DNA from: Ovis canadensis
Taxonomy: Eukaryota > Chordata > Mammalia > Artiodactyla > Bovidae
Assembly (NCBI RefSeq): GCF_042477335.2
Contig: NC_091262.1
Coordinates: 14,776,001 to 14,840,000 of the forward strand
Reading direction: 5' to 3'
DNA: 64,000 nucleotides
Shown: one piece after another, positions 19,656 to 30,929 of the stretch
How the letters are laid out: each line of letters opens with the position of its first letter
Position numbering within the stretch: the first letter of the stretch is position 1
Position numbers and translations under genes: made by a program
Notes under the pieces: generated by a model
The model's database searches: none
Told to the model about the DNA's origin: nothing
What the model saw: the letters and a program-made list of their open reading frames with translations, nothing else

Positions 19656-21437
19656 TATTAATTCAGTTCAGTCACTCAGTGACTGACTCTTTGCGACCCC
19701 ATGGACTGCAGCACACCAGGCCTCCCTATCCATGACCAACTCCTGGAGTTTACCCAACTCATGTCCATTGAGTTGGTGACGCCATCCAGCCATATCATCC
19801 TCTGTTGTCCCCTTTCCTCCTGCCTTCAATCTTTCCCAGCATCAGGGTCTTTTCCAATGAGTCAGTTCTTCACATCAGGTGGCCAAAATGCTAGAGTTTC
19901 AGCTTCAGCATCAGTCCTTCCAATGAATATTCAGCACTGATTTCCTTTAGAATGGACTAGTTGGATCTCCTTGCAGTCCAAGGGACTCTTAAGAGTCATC
20001 TCCAACACCACAGTTCAAAAGCATCAATTCTTCAGTGCTCAGCTTTTTTTATAGTCCAACCCTAACATCCATACATGACTACTGGAAAAACCATAGCCTT
20101 GACTAGATGGACCTTTGTTGGCAAAGTAATGTCTCTGCTTTTTAATATGCTGTCTGGTTTGGTCCTAGCTTTTCTTCCAAGGAGCAAGCGTCTTTTAATT
20201 TCATGGCTGCAGTCACCATCTGCAGTGATTTTGGAGCCCCCCAAAATAAAGTGTTACTGTTTCTACTGTTTCCCCATCTATTTGGCATGAAGTGATGGTA
20301 CCAGACGCCATGATCTTCGTTTTCTGAATGTTGAGCTTTAAGCCAACTTTTTCACTCTTCTCTTTCACTTTCATCAAGAGGTTATTTAGTTCTTCACTTT
20401 CTGCCATAAGGGTTGTGTCATCTGCATATCTGAGGTTATTGATATTTTTCCTGGCAATCTCAATTCCAGCTTGTGCTTCATCCAGCAGGGTGACAATATA
20501 CAGCCTTGACATACTCCTTTTCTGATTTGGAAGCAGTCTGTTGTTCCATGTCCAGTTCTAACTGTTGCTTTCTGACTTGCATACAGATTTCTCAAGAGGC
20601 AGGTCAGGTGGTCTGGTATTCCCATCTCTTTCAGAATTTTCCACAGTTTATTGTGATCCAGACAGTCAAAGGCTTTGGCATAGTCAATAAAGCAGAAAGA
20701 GATGTTTTTCTGGAACTCTCTTGCTTTTTCCATGATCCAGCGGATGTTGGCAATTTGATCTCTGGGTCCTCTGCCTTTTTAATACCAGCTTGAACATCTG
20801 GAAATTCATGGTTCACGTATTGCTGAAGCCTGGCTTGAAGAATTTTGAGCATTACTTTACGAGTGTGTGAGATGAGTGTAATTGTGCGGTAGTTTGAGCA
20901 TTCTTTGGCATTGCCTTTCTTTGGGACTGGAATGAAAACTGACCTTTTCCAGTCTTGTGGCCACTGCTGAATTTTCCAAATTTGCTGGCATATTGAATGC
21001 AACACTTTAACAGCATCATCTTTTAAGACTTGAAATAGCTCAATTGGAATTCCATCACCTCCACTAGCTTTGTTCGTAGTGATGCTTCCTAAGGCCCACT
21101 TGACTTCACATTCCAGGATGTCTGGCTCTAGGTGAGTGATCACACCATCATGATTATCTCGGTCGTGAAGATCTTTTTGTACAGTTCTTCTGTGTATTCT
21201 TGCCACCTCTTCTTAATATTTTCTCCTTCTGTTAGGTCCATACCATTTCTGTTCCTTTATTGAGCCCATCTTTGCATGAAATATTCCCTTGGTATCTCTA
21301 ATTTTCTTGAGGAGATCTCTAGTCTTTCCCATTCTATTGTTTTCCTCTATTTCTTTGCACTGATCACTGAGGAAGGCTTTCTTATCTCTCTTTGCTATTC
21401 TTTGGAACTCTGCATTCAAATGGGTATATCTTTCCTT
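19656..21437 (-). mobile_element. BovB, 5'-truncated copy with target duplication
   Basis: Perfect 14-bp duplication TTCTTTTCCATATA at 19642-19655 and 21438-21451. It contains the linker (21213-21419), reverse transcriptase (20386-21206 in two frames) and 3' tail. Motif A reads FCFIDYAKAFDCLDH and motif C is an intact YADD in frame 20213-20512. An internal deletion removes most of motif B and the residues after it, between SPC and the ARKNINNLRYADD segment. Frameshifts divide the protein into at least four frames, so it is inactive. Confidence 0.95.
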
Positions 21438-21451
21438 TTCTTTTCCATATA

Positions 21452-21486
21452 CATGTATATATGTATATATATATATATATATACCT
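21452..21486. repeat. (TA)n microsatellite
   Basis: CATGTATATATG followed by an uninterrupted run of about nine TA units, directly beside the BovB target duplication. Confidence 0.85.
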
Positions 21487-21663
21487 TTTTACACCAGTCA
21501 GCTGCTTAGGTTGCTATTTGTTTTACATGTAGCTGTCCAGTGTCCCCCAGCGCCACTCCCTGAAGACACTGTCTTTTCTCCATTGTATATTCTGACCTCC
21601 TTTGTTATAGATTAGCTGGCAATAGGTGCATGAGTTTATTTCTGCCCTCTCTACTCTGTTCCC

Positions 21664-21664
<1 letters not shown>

Positions 21665-21704
<40 letters not shown>
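21665..21704. repeat. (TG)20 microsatellite
   Basis: Uninterrupted TG run within the old L1. Confidence 0.95.
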
Positions 21705-21709
<5 letters not shown>

Positions 21710-21829
21710 CATACTGTTTTGATTACTGTAGCTTTTAGTATAGTCTGAAGTCTGGGAGAGTTTTTTTTCCCCCCCCAAGATTGCAATGGCAGGCAGCGCC
21801 ACCTCACCTGCTTGCTTGTATCCCTTACT

Positions 21830-21966
21830 GCTGCTGCTGCTGCTAAGTCTCTTCAGTTGTTTCCAACTCTGTGTGACCCTATAGATGGCAGCCCACCAGG
21901 TTCGCCCATTCCTGGTATTCTCCAGGCAAGAATTCTGGCAAGAGTGGATTGCCATTTCCTTCTCCA
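21830..21966 (-). mobile_element. Bov-A monomer
   Basis: Reverse-complement Bov-A with a GCT-rich tail on the left. Perfect 12-bp duplication GTATCCCTTACT at 21818-21829 and 21967-21978. Confidence 0.93.
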
Positions 21967-23170
21967 GTATCCCTTACTAGTATCCTGTATTAATAAATCT
22001 ACTTCTTGCCTATCACTTTACCTCTCATTGAATTTCTTCTTTGCAAAAAAAGTTGCTTTGGCAATTCAAGGTCTTTTGTGGTTCCAAATAAATTTTAGAA
22101 TTATTTGTTCTAGATTTGTGAAAACTGTCATTTTAATAGGGATTGTATTAAATCTATAGATCACTTTGGGTAGCATGCTCATTTTAACAATATTAATTTT
22201 TCCAGTCTAAGAGCACCATATATCTCCATTTCTATTAGACCTTTTGAAATTGCCCTTCATCTCTTTGAAACTCTGTCCTTTTTTTTTTCCAATTTAGTCC
22301 ATCTCTCTTCTTCATATCAGATGATTTCTACTGATTTATCTTCAGGTTCACTGATTCTTTACTCTGTCATCTCCATTCTGCTATTAAATCCATGTAGTTA
22401 ATTTACTTCAGATACTTTTCAGTTCTAAAGTTTTCTTTTTAAAGAAAAATTAATTAAAATTTTTTTTCATTCAATGCAAGTGTATTTTCCTTTGTTTCAC
22501 TGAGCAAAGGTACAATAGCTGTTTTAAATTCTTGACTGATAACATCTGAGTCATTTCTGCTTGACATCCATCAACTTCTTTTCCCCTGAGGCCAAGTCAT
22601 ATTTTCCTGGTACTTTATGTATCAAATTGTTTTATATTATATCCTGGTCATTAGGAAGACATGTTGTGGAGACTCTGGCTTATGTAATACTGTTCTGAAC
22701 TATGCAGACATTTAACTCGGGTTGACTCAACCTCAAAACTGCCATAACTGATGTGGGGAGCACATGCACAATGTTTTCAGTTTGCTTCATCCATGTATGT
22801 TTAAGTGATCAGCAAGAAGGTTTGGCTGAGTTTAAAAATGGAATTTGGGATTCACCTTCTCTGATTCTATTATTCGTGAGGATCCCCCTTATTCTCTGAT
22901 GACCCTGATTAGTTTGGTCTCCTTTCATTGGTTCCTCTCCCCAGAAGATAGCAAGCTTTCTATCAAATCTTACCTGCCTCACATTGCCATCTCCCTAACT
23001 GTGGCTGTTCTCAGGGCAAAGTTGCAAAACATGGGAACTTTCCCTTCAGGTCCCTTGTTCCCAATTTCAGCTCTTTCCTCAAATCTACATGTGTTTGTTC
23101 AGTTTCCAGAGCCTTTAGGCATTTCAATGTTGTTGTTATTGTTTAGACTTCATAGCTATTATCTGCAGGA

Positions 23171-23526
23171 AGATTAATTTGTCAGGCTTCTAATCTTATG
23201 TAAACTGTTTCCATTTTTCTGATGGAGTGCAGCTGGGCATGGGCAACTTTATGACTTGATAGATCAAATAGTAGTCCACCATGGAAATTTCAGTTCATGA
23301 AGTCACTTGAAGTCCCCTTATCAGGCATTTAGTCTTTTTCAGAGCCAAGTAGTTAAGATAATTGGAAAATTTCAGACTAGGATAAATATGATTTGCTGTT
23401 TACTCAAGAGTCACCATGGCTTACAGTTTTTAACTGAGAACATGCATCTTCCTCCCTACATGATAAATGTTAGGAAAGGTCTTCCTTTTCAAATGAAATC
23501 TCATTTATCTACTCTATTATCTCTAT
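23171..23526. other. unassigned stretch
   Basis: No family recognised. It could be more of the decayed L1 or of the neighbouring ERV remnant. Confidence 0.4.
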
Positions 23527-23582
23527 GGGCTTCCCTGGTGGCTCAGAGGGTAAAGCATCTGCCTGCAATGCTGGAGCCTTCC
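23527..23582 (+). mobile_element. solitary Bov-tA head
   Basis: Only the tRNA-like 56 bases are present (GGGCTTCCCTGGTGGCTCAG to 'caatgctggagcc'). The Bov-A body is missing. It abuts an ERV pol fragment. Confidence 0.85.
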
Positions 23583-23585
23583 CTA

Positions 23586-23860
23586 GGCATCTTTGGTATC
23601 TGCCACTCCCAGTTTTCCAGTCTCTCTCAGTAAAATGTCATCAATGTAGCAGACAAGAATGATTTCCTGTAGAATGCTAAGATAAGCAAATACTTTGCAG
23701 ATTGTTCTGGCAGAGTGGTAGAGGTTGTGTAGCCCTGAGGTAAGGGAATACAGAGTCTCACTGTTCTTGCCAGACACAGTGAATTCATTCAGATGTTTTC
23801 TGGTCACTGAGACAGAAAAATTATCATCTTCCAGATTCATCATTTTGTACCAGTAACCAA
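23586..23860 (-). pseudogene. ERV pol fragment (reverse transcriptase, YIDD region)
   Basis: An 86-codon minus-strand frame (23583-23843) has a retroviral reverse transcriptase motif C, YIDD at 23637-23648, preceded by ILQEIILVC. This resembles the 'lpq-DITLVHYIDDIML' context common in vertebrate endogenous retroviruses. The fragment is short, starts and ends abruptly and has no LTR next to it. Which ERV class it belongs to is not clear to me. Non-LTR elements in this window use YADD or FADD, so the YIDD makes an L1 or BovB origin unlikely. Its 3' side is cut exactly where the solitary Bov-tA head begins. Confidence 0.55.
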
Positions 23861-24589
23861 GAACTATATTTATTTGCTCTGGTTAAGAAAATATACCTGG
23901 GGCAGCAACTGTGATTGTAATCATTATTTGATTGCATTTATAGTAATATGATATCATTCTTTAAGACCTATATGATCTCTGGAGATATGATATGAATCAC
24001 CAACTACTATATATTTCAAGATTTTGAATGTGGTAAAATCTTTGAAATTTCACAGGGCTGTGTTTTTCTGTTTTGTTAAAGAGGTAGCTCCATAGTTTGC
24101 ATTGGTCTTTCATCCAATAATATGTTTTGCTCCATTGATTAGGGAGCCAATTGAAGGTTCTGACAATTGCTAAGGATGGTTAGTCCAATCATATGCTCAG
24201 ACATAGGAGAATAACTTTAGCTTGTGTTTGTGAACCACTGACATAGGCTCAAAATCTTTTTTTTATTTTTTACCCTTTGTGTTTCCTCCCTGTTTAGTGA
24301 ACCACAGAATTAGTTCTAAGTGTCCACAGAAGATCTGGGTTTTTCTCATTCTCCAGCACACAACTGGACTTCTAACTGGATATAACTCAGACTGGGAAAT
24401 GTTAGGAAGAATAAATTCACTATTACTTCTCATGATATTATCAGAAACTGCTTCCTCAAGGTTCTCCATTTCATTCAAGGGGCTCTGGGTCTGTGAACTA
24501 ACTACAACTTGGGACTTGGTACAGGATTTTGAATCTTCCTGGTATTTGTTCCCCAGCTAAGAATTCGTTTTTCAATACAGATTAAGTGA
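23861..24589. other. unassigned, possibly more decayed ERV
   Basis: A 71-codon minus frame at 24263-24478 (MNEMENLEEAVSD start) and a 93-codon plus frame show no recognised domain. The position upstream of the YIDD fragment on the minus strand would fit earlier ERV pol or gag sequence, but I cannot support that from motifs. Confidence 0.3.
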
Positions 24590-24600
24590 AATTGCTTCAT

Positions 24601-25420
24601 AGGACTTCTGTGGTTGTATAATGGATAAGAATCCGCCTGCCAATGCAGAGGACACAGGTTTGATCCTTGGTCTGGGAAGATTCCACATGCCACAGAGCAA
24701 CTAAAACCTATGTGTCACAACTACTGAGCCCAATGCTGTAACTACTGAAGTCCCTGTGCCTAGAGCTTATGCTCCACAGCAAGAGAAGCCACCACAATGA
24801 AAAGCCTGTGCACTACAACAGAGAGAAGCTTGCGTGCACTACAACAGAGAGAAGCTTGCGTGCACCACAACAGAGAGAAGCTTGCGTGCACCACAACAGA
24901 GAGAAGCTTGCGTGCACCACAACAGAGAGAAGCTTGCGTGCACCACAACAGAGAGAAGCTCGCGTGCACCACAACAGAGAGAAGCTCGCGTGCACCACAA
25001 CAGAGAGAAGCTCGCGTGCACCACAACAGAGAGAAGCTCGCGTGCACCACAACAGAGAGAAGCTCGCGTGCACCACAACAGAGAGAAGCTCGCGTGCACC
25101 ACAACAGAGAGAAGCTCGCGTGCACCACAACAGAGAGAAGCTCGCGTGCACCACAACAGAGAGAAGCTCGCGTGCACCACAACAGAGAGAAGCTCGCGTG
25201 CACCACAACAGAGAGAAGCTCGCGTGCACCACAACAGAGAGAAGCTCGCGTGCACCACAACAGAGAGAAGCTCGCGTGCACCACAACAGAGAGAAGCTCG
25301 CGTGCACCACAACAGAGAGAAGCTCGCGTGCACCACGACTAGATAAAGTTCATGAGCGGAAACAGAGACCCAGTGCAACCAAAAGAAAATAAATTAAATA
25401 AATTAAAAAAAAATAAAAAA
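24601..25420 (+). mobile_element. CHR-type SINE carrying an internal minisatellite
   Basis: The head ('gacttctgtggttgtataatgg'), B-box-like 'acaggtttgatccttggtc' and body ('gaagattccacatgccacag', 'actactgaagtccctgtgcc', 'agcaagagaagccaccac') are in canonical order. The tail 'agacccagtgcaaccaaaag' and an AAATAAATTA tail follow at 25370-25420. An 11-bp duplication AATTGCTTCAT flanks it at 24590-24600 and 25421-25431. Between body and tail a normal SINE has only a few tens of bases of the GCCGCAACTAGAGAAAGCC type. Here that segment has become a 520-bp tandem array. Confidence 0.93.
24821..25340 (+). repeat. 26-bp minisatellite, 20 units, born inside a SINE
   Basis: The unit is GAGAGAAGCTYGCGTGCACC plus ACAACA, in perfect 26-base register from 24821 to 25340. 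Units 1-5 carry AAGCTTG (a HindIII site) and units 6-20 carry AAGCTCG. Unit 1 has CACTACAACA, the others CACCACAACA, and the last unit decays to CACCACGACT. Because 26 is not a multiple of three and no stop occurs in any register, all three frames on both strands are open. This yields apparent proteins of 165 to 207 residues, which I do not take as genes. Confidence 0.97.
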
Positions 25421-25683
25421 AATTGCTTCATGGATTGCTCCTATATTTTTCTTTTATGTACCTTGTGGATCTATTGGCCAACACCAAAATCCCCCTGGAG
25501 GGCAAGCCTTAATAATTATCATTCTGGCCTTGTTCCGTACTGTAGCCCCACACCCAGCTTGTCTCTGGCAGTAAGTTGCTGCTGCTCTGCCTCTGCTTAA
25601 TCATTTTGCTCTAATAAGTATGTGAAAGAAAGCAGAGAATTTACGAAGTCAGAAATTCAAGCACTGTAGTACTAAACTAACAA

Positions 25684-26015
25684 AGGGAGCTTACTAAAAT
25701 ATTTGGGAATGTGGGAGCTTTAACATCATAGATTATGATTCAGCAGGTCTTAGTGGAGTAGTGGTAAAAAATTTCCCTGCCAATGCAGGAGATACAGGAG
25801 ATGTGGTTTTGATCCCTGATCTGAGAAGATCCCCTGGAGGAGGAAGTGGCAACTCCCTCCAGAATTCTTGCCTGGGAAATCCCATGGACAGAGAAGCCTG
25901 GCAGCTACAGTCTATGGGGTTGCAGAGTCAGACCTGACTTAGCAATGAAACACACAAGTCGGTCTTAGATCTCAGGAATCTGAATTTTTACCAAATGCTT
26001 TAGGTGATTTCAATG
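25684..26015 (+). mobile_element. MER5A-like DNA transposon remnant split by a SINE
   Basis: 'gggagctttaacatcataga' and 'gattatgattcagcagg' on the left and 'ctcaggaatctgaatttttacc' with 'taggtgatttcaatg' on the right read in the order of the short hAT-type MER5A element. The Bov-tA sits between. Confidence 0.55.
25754..25960 (+). mobile_element. Bov-tA SINE, diverged
   Basis: Diverged tRNA-like head and a Bov-A body ('gatcccctggaggaggaagt', 'aattcttgcctgggaaatcc'). Duplication GGTCTTAG at 25746-25753 and 25961-25968. Confidence 0.88.
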
Positions 26016-26431
26016 GTATTTATCCAGACACACCCTCACCCTTGTCCCTTGTGTTCCCCTGCAACCACAACCCACTTCAAAGAATATCTACTATTAATTA
26101 TTAATGGCTGCCCCCAGTTCTTTTGAATATCCTGCCATCACTTTTGATAGCTTCTCACATTCTGAATTCTACTTCCCCAAAGTGGAATTGAAACAGTCTT
26201 ACATCCCTCAGGCTTTTGTCTTTCTGTGCAAGGGGACTTAGGCTCTATCTGTTCTATAGTAGTAACTTTCTATTTGTAACTAAAACAGTCTTGTATGGGA
26301 CAGCAGGACAGTTCTATGAAATGGTTCTGAGAAATGTTCACAGAAACAAAACCTAAATAGAGGCTGGCCTTTCATCCCTTCTGATTTCACTGTGATCTTT
26401 GCAATATTTCTTTATAAACCTTTAATTACAG
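26016..26431. other. unassigned stretch
   Basis: No gene or repeat family recognised. Confidence 0.45.
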
Positions 26432-26925
26432 CGTATTAAAAGGCAGAGACATTGCCAACAAAGGTCTGTCTAGTCAAAGCTATGGTTTTCCCGTAGTCAT
26501 GTATGGATGTGAGAGTTGGACTATACAGAAAGCTGAGTGCTGAAGAACTGATGCTTTTGAACTATGGTGTTGGAGAAGACTCTTGAGAGTCCCTTGGAGT
26601 GCAAGGAGATCCAACCCGTCCATCCTAAAGGAGATCAGTCCTGAATATTCATTGGAATAACTGATGCTGAAGCTGAAACTCCAATACTTTGGCCACCTGA
26701 TGCGAAGAACTGACTCATTTGAAAAGACCCTGATGCTGGGAAAGATTGAAGGCAGGAGGAGAAAGGGACAATAGAGGATGAGATGGTTGGATGGCATCAC
26801 CTACTCAATGGACATGAGTTTGAGTAAACTCCAGGAACTGGCGATTGACAGGGAGGCCTGGCATGCTGCAGTCCACGGGGTTTCAAAGAGTTGGACACAA
26901 CTGAGCAACTGAACTGAACTGAATT
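26432..26925 (+). mobile_element. BovB 3' fragment
   Basis: Starts at 'gtattaaaaggcagagacat', covers the C-terminal domain codons and the 3' tail, and ends GAACTGAACTGAATTG. It is about 0.5 kb and 5'-truncated. Confidence 0.95.
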
Positions 26926-27083
26926 GCTGGCCAGGAATGGGTTCCCTCAACAGACCTGAGTTGTTCAAATCCTGCACATTCTAAAAAAAGACTGTCTTCA
27001 AGACTAGCCCTTTAGTGGAACCCTGGGAAATAATCTCTGAGCCTTTGTAACACTCTGTCTTATAAGGCATTACATGTCTACAT

Positions 27084-27359
27084 GCTGCTGCTGCTGCTAA
27101 GTCGCTTGAGTTGTGTCTGACTCTGTGCAACCCCATAGACGGCAGTCCACCAGGTTCCACTGTCCGTGGGATTCTCCAGGCAAAAACACTGGAGTGGGTT
27201 GCCATTTCCTTCTCCAATGCATGAAAGTGAAAAATGAAAGTGAAGTTGCTCAGTCGTGTCTGGCTCTTAGCGACCCCATGAGCTGCAGCCTACCAGGCTC
27301 CTCTGTCCATAGGGTTTTCCAGACAAGAGTACTGGAGTGGGTTGCCATTGCCTTCTCCG
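27084..27359 (-). mobile_element. Bov-A2 SINE (dimer)
   Basis: Complete reverse-complement dimer with a GCT tail. Perfect 12-bp duplication ACATGTCTACAT at 27072-27083 and 27360-27371. Confidence 0.97.
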
Positions 27360-27371
27360 ACATGTCTACAT

Positions 27372-28094
27372 TATGACCCCAAGTAAAACCTCTGAATGCC
27401 AACATTTGGATGAGTTTCTCTGGTTGGCAATATTTCACATGTGTTGTCACACGTCATTGCTGGGAAACTTTCACAAACCCCCATGTGAATGCACTGGAGA
27501 AGACATCTGGAAGTTTGTTGTCTTGCTTCTCCTGGACTTTGTCCTATCTCTTTTTTTTTTTCTTTGTTAATTATAATCTGTATTCTGTTGCTATCATAAA
27601 CTGTAGCTATGAGTATAACCATAGGTTTTCTGAAGTCCTGTGAGTCCGTTAGCAAATCATTGAGCCTGAGGGGAGTGGAGGGAAACTCTGACACATCTGC
27701 CTAAACTGGTTACAGTGTATTCTGTTGTCTCCAATTGAGAACTATTACTGATACAGAATTGATCCTAAAAGATCCTCAAAGAAACAGAAATCTGGGACTA
27801 GTGTCTAAAGTGATTGGTTTGAAGGCAGTTAGAATCTAGGTAGTGTTAGAAAATGGAACAGAAGTCAATGGCAGTTAGTGACCAAGTAGTTACTTAAATG
27901 ATGTCTTAGAGTCAACTGGACATAAGTGGTTATTGAAAGAAAGACTGTGATGAAATGAGAGATTCTTTGTCCATATCATTAAGAAGTCTCCTAGATGACA
28001 TTTACAAAGTCTAACTTAAGTCTTACATAAAAGAGCTAGAGTAGAAATATGAATGGTTTGGTCTACATAGACATTTAGACACTTAACAGAGGTT
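27372..28094. other. unassigned stretch
   Basis: A 107-codon minus frame (27371-27694) has no recognisable domain. No repeat family identified. Confidence 0.4.
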
Positions 28095-28104
28095 AATTAG
28101 AAAG

Positions 28105-28241
28105 AAGATTCCCTTGGAGGAGGGCATGGCAACCCACGCTAGTATTCTTGCCTGGAGAATACCATGGACAGAGCCTGGGAGACTACAGTCCATAGGGTGG
28201 CACAGAGTCAGACATGGCTGAAGTGACTTAGCACACACATG
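28105..28241 (+). mobile_element. Bov-A SINE fragment
   Basis: Body only, from 'aagattcccttggaggaggg' to 'agtgacttagcacacacat'. The 9-bp ATTAGAAAG flanks it at 28096-28104 and 28242-28250. Confidence 0.88.
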
Positions 28242-28250
28242 ATTAGAAAG

Positions 28251-29080
28251 TACAAGGACTGAGACAGGTGTGTAGTCCACTATGCTGTTTTTGATCAGTA
28301 CAACTTTAGTTCTGGTTAAACAAGGCTTGACTGATAGCCTCTCAGTAGAGACAACATACTTTCCAGAAAGACACCATGATGCCTCAATCAGAAGGGGGAC
28401 TTGTGAGCACCAGCTGCATCATTTCTCAGTAGGTCCAGTAGGCCCACAAACCCTCTTGTGATTAATTTTCCAGATTTTGAATGGCACTTATAATAGGCAT
28501 GCTTGTCATCTGGCAGGATCCTCACATCAGCTCTCTGATCCATGAAGTGGGGTTCTATTAAGCTATGCACCTACCCTGTATTAAAAAAACAACAAACAAA
28601 TTAATACCATTCTACGATGGGAATGTTGGTGATTAGTGCTACCACCAAAACCCTGAAAGATACAGAAGTGTTGATTTCTATCCCATCTCCCGTTTAACTT
28701 TCCTGTTTGCCCTGTGCAAAAATCAGATGGATATTCGAGAGTGACATTGTGATTATCATAGGTCTAGTCAGATGGTGATTTCAACTGCAACTTCTGTTCC
28801 TAGAATGGTTATCTGCCTCACCTCCTTTTCTCTTTCCTACCTCATTTTCCCCTCCATTGCTTCTCTTGCTTTTTAAAATTTGTATTTGCAGAATATGTCA
28901 TACCTCCAGAGAAATATGTAACATCTATAAGCACTGTTTCATCACTGATAATAAAGTGTACCCTCATGTAAGCTCTACACAAGGTAATATATGAACTAGT
29001 GCTAGACCCTTAGAAGTTTCACACATGCCCTTCTCAAATGGTAAACCTTCCCTCTACCCTAGAACGAATCACTGCGCTGA
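28251..29080. other. unassigned; contains one coding-like scrap
   Basis: The 60-codon minus frame at 28388-28570 (MHSLIEPHFMDQRADVRIL start) has an unusually protein-like composition with charged and aromatic residues. I recognise no family. It could be a scrap of an ERV gene or of a retrocopy. The rest shows nothing. Confidence 0.3.
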
Positions 29081-29081
29081 C

Positions 29082-29298
29082 TTTTCCCAGCTGGTGCTAG
29101 TGACAAAGAACCTGTCTGTCAATGCAGGAGACATAGGAGCCATGGGTACAATCCCTGGGTCAGGAAGATCCCCTGGAGGAGGGCATGGCAACCAACTGCA
29201 GTATTCTGGGCTGGAGAATCCCTTGGACAGAGGAGCCTGGCAGATTACAGTCCATGTGGTTGCAGAGTCAGACACGACTGATGCAACTTAGCACTAGT
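29082..29298 (+). mobile_element. Bov-tA SINE
   Basis: Head 'gctggtgctagtgacaaaga', B-box region 'gggtacaatccctggg' and a complete Bov-A body ending 'gatgcaacttagcac'. Confidence 0.9.
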
Positions 29299-29439
29299 AT
29301 GCAAATGACAATAATGCCTTTACTTTTCTTTATAGGTTTGTTTCCACATAGGGCTTCCAGGGAATATACATGGTATTTTGACCACTACATAAATAAAATC
29401 ATACTATATATTTTGCTTTATGATTCCTCTCTTCACTTT

Positions 29440-29992
29440 AAAGTATTAGTGTTCTATTGTATTGTAACTAATTGTATTGTAATTGTATTATAACAAACTT
29501 AATGGCTTAAAAACACACATTTCTTATTGCATAGTTTCCATGGGTCAGACCATCTGCATTAATTGAGTCATCTGCTCAGGGTTTCACCAGCATGGCATGT
29601 GGGTGTCAACCAGGGATGCAGCCTCATCTGAAACTCAGAATCCTCTCTCACTCTCACTGGTTATTAGCGGAATCTAACTCCTTATAGTTATTGGACTGAG
29701 GTTCTCTCTCTCTCTTTTTTTTTTTTATGAGCTGCCAACTGGAGACAACTCTCAGTTTTTATATCATTGCTGTATGTGTCACTCCATTCACAACATGGCA
29801 GCTCATTTCTTCAAGGTGAGCAGAATCTCTCACCAGTCTGCTGCAGTGGACTCATGTTACACACCATAATCAAGGGAGTGACTATCCCATCATATTCACA
29901 AGTCCCTTCAGCACTCAAGTGGTGGGGATTATTGTGTGTATACCAGGGGTTTTGAATCTTGGGGCCATCCTAGAATTCTGCCTACTGCACTA
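29440..29992 (-). mobile_element. old MaLR/ERVL-like LTR (tentative)
   Basis: 'aacaaacttaatggcttaaa' near the start, 'catgggtcagaccatctgc' and 'tcttggggccatcctagaat' with 'ctgcctactgcac' near the end resemble a known class of old mammalian LTRs read in reverse. I cannot name the family with certainty. Confidence 0.4.
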
Positions 29993-30152
29993 AACATGAT
30001 ATCTATACTTCATTTATTTTAATTGTGTTATTCCATTGTACCTGTATTATTTACTTACCATTCTACTGTTGATTTACAATTGTGTTATTGTCTATTTCTA
30101 GTATAACAGACAAGCTACCACGAACATTTTATACATATATCTTGTTATAAAC

Positions 30153-30354
30153 TTAAAAAAAATTATTTTGGCTTCACTGGGTCATTGTTGCAGTATGCAG
30201 GTGAATCTTATTGCATGGGCCCTAGAGCATTGCCCAGCATCATGTAGAATCTCAGTTACTGGAGCAGGGATTGAACATGTGACCCCTACATTGGAAGGCA
30301 GATATTTTACCATTGGATGGCCAATATTTTACCATTGGGCCACCAGGGAAGCTC
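30153..30354 (-). mobile_element. CHR-type SINE, diverged
   Basis: Head at the right edge ('ttgggccaccagggaagctc'). Flanking duplication CTTGTTATAAAC (30141-30152) and CTTGTTACAAAC (30355-30366). Confidence 0.85.
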
Positions 30355-30929
30355 CTTGTTACAAACTTCTTGTGCAAGAGTTTCTCTATGATATGTAACC
30401 AGGAGTAGAATTGCTTATTCATAGGTTGTGTTATGTGTCCAACGTCACTAGATGATGTACAGTTTTCAAAGTAATTTATCAATTTATATTCCCCACAAAA
30501 TAGTGTGAAAATATGCACTTGTCTACAGCTTTACCAATTTTTGCTTTTTATACTTAAATTGTTTTGCCAAGTTGGCAGGGTAGTAGTTATATATCATTAT
30601 AACTTTGCATTCCTATGATTGCTAATGAGAATGAACATTTTTTCATATGTTTATTGACTAACTACTTTTTCTGAAAATAGTCTCCTAACTGGAAGGGCTA
30701 AGATGAAAGAGTGGTTGTTGGGCTTCTTTGGGTTTTAGAGGCAACATATGCCACATTTGGGCATGCTGTTTCAAACCATTTACTGGGGAGTCTATTAGAC
30801 TGCCAACTCTTAGTAATCTTGAGCAAGAAAAGGCTCTCCAGCTGAAGCAAGCTTCAAGAAAGCATCTCTGCCATCTAGTCTATAAGAGCTAATGGGTCCA
30901 CTCAAACTTGAAGTGCCTGTAACTGACTA

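Larger units (their letters stand above)
21487..23170 (-). mobile_element. old L1, minus strand
   Basis: The plus strand shows reverse-complemented ORF2 ('actccctgaagacactgtct', 'tttgattactgtagctttta', 'aattatttgttctagatttg', 'gggtagcatgctcatttta'). From about 22290 the sequence resembles the L1 ORF1 and leader region ('ctactgatttatcttcaggt', 'aacatctgagtcatttctgc', 'atatcctggtcattaggaag'), so much of ORF2 is deleted between. Highly decayed. Interrupted by a TG tract and a Bov-A. Confidence 0.7.
29310..30680 (-). mobile_element. old L1 3' UTR, split
   Basis: Reverse-complement L1 3' UTR features appear in order: 'ataaataaaatcatactata', 'ggagtagaattgcttattca', 'gcattcctatgattgctaat', 'gaacattttttcatatgttt'. 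It is interrupted by the LTR-like block 29440-29992 and the CHR SINE 30153-30354. Confidence 0.6.

Noticed and set aside
24821-25340. CRISPR-like array
   Set aside because: The units are directly adjacent with no variable spacers, and the genome is mammalian.
24769-25392. Open frames of 165-207 codons on both strands
   Set aside because: They are the six readings of the 26-bp tandem repeat inside a SINE and have no start context, domain or conservation signal.
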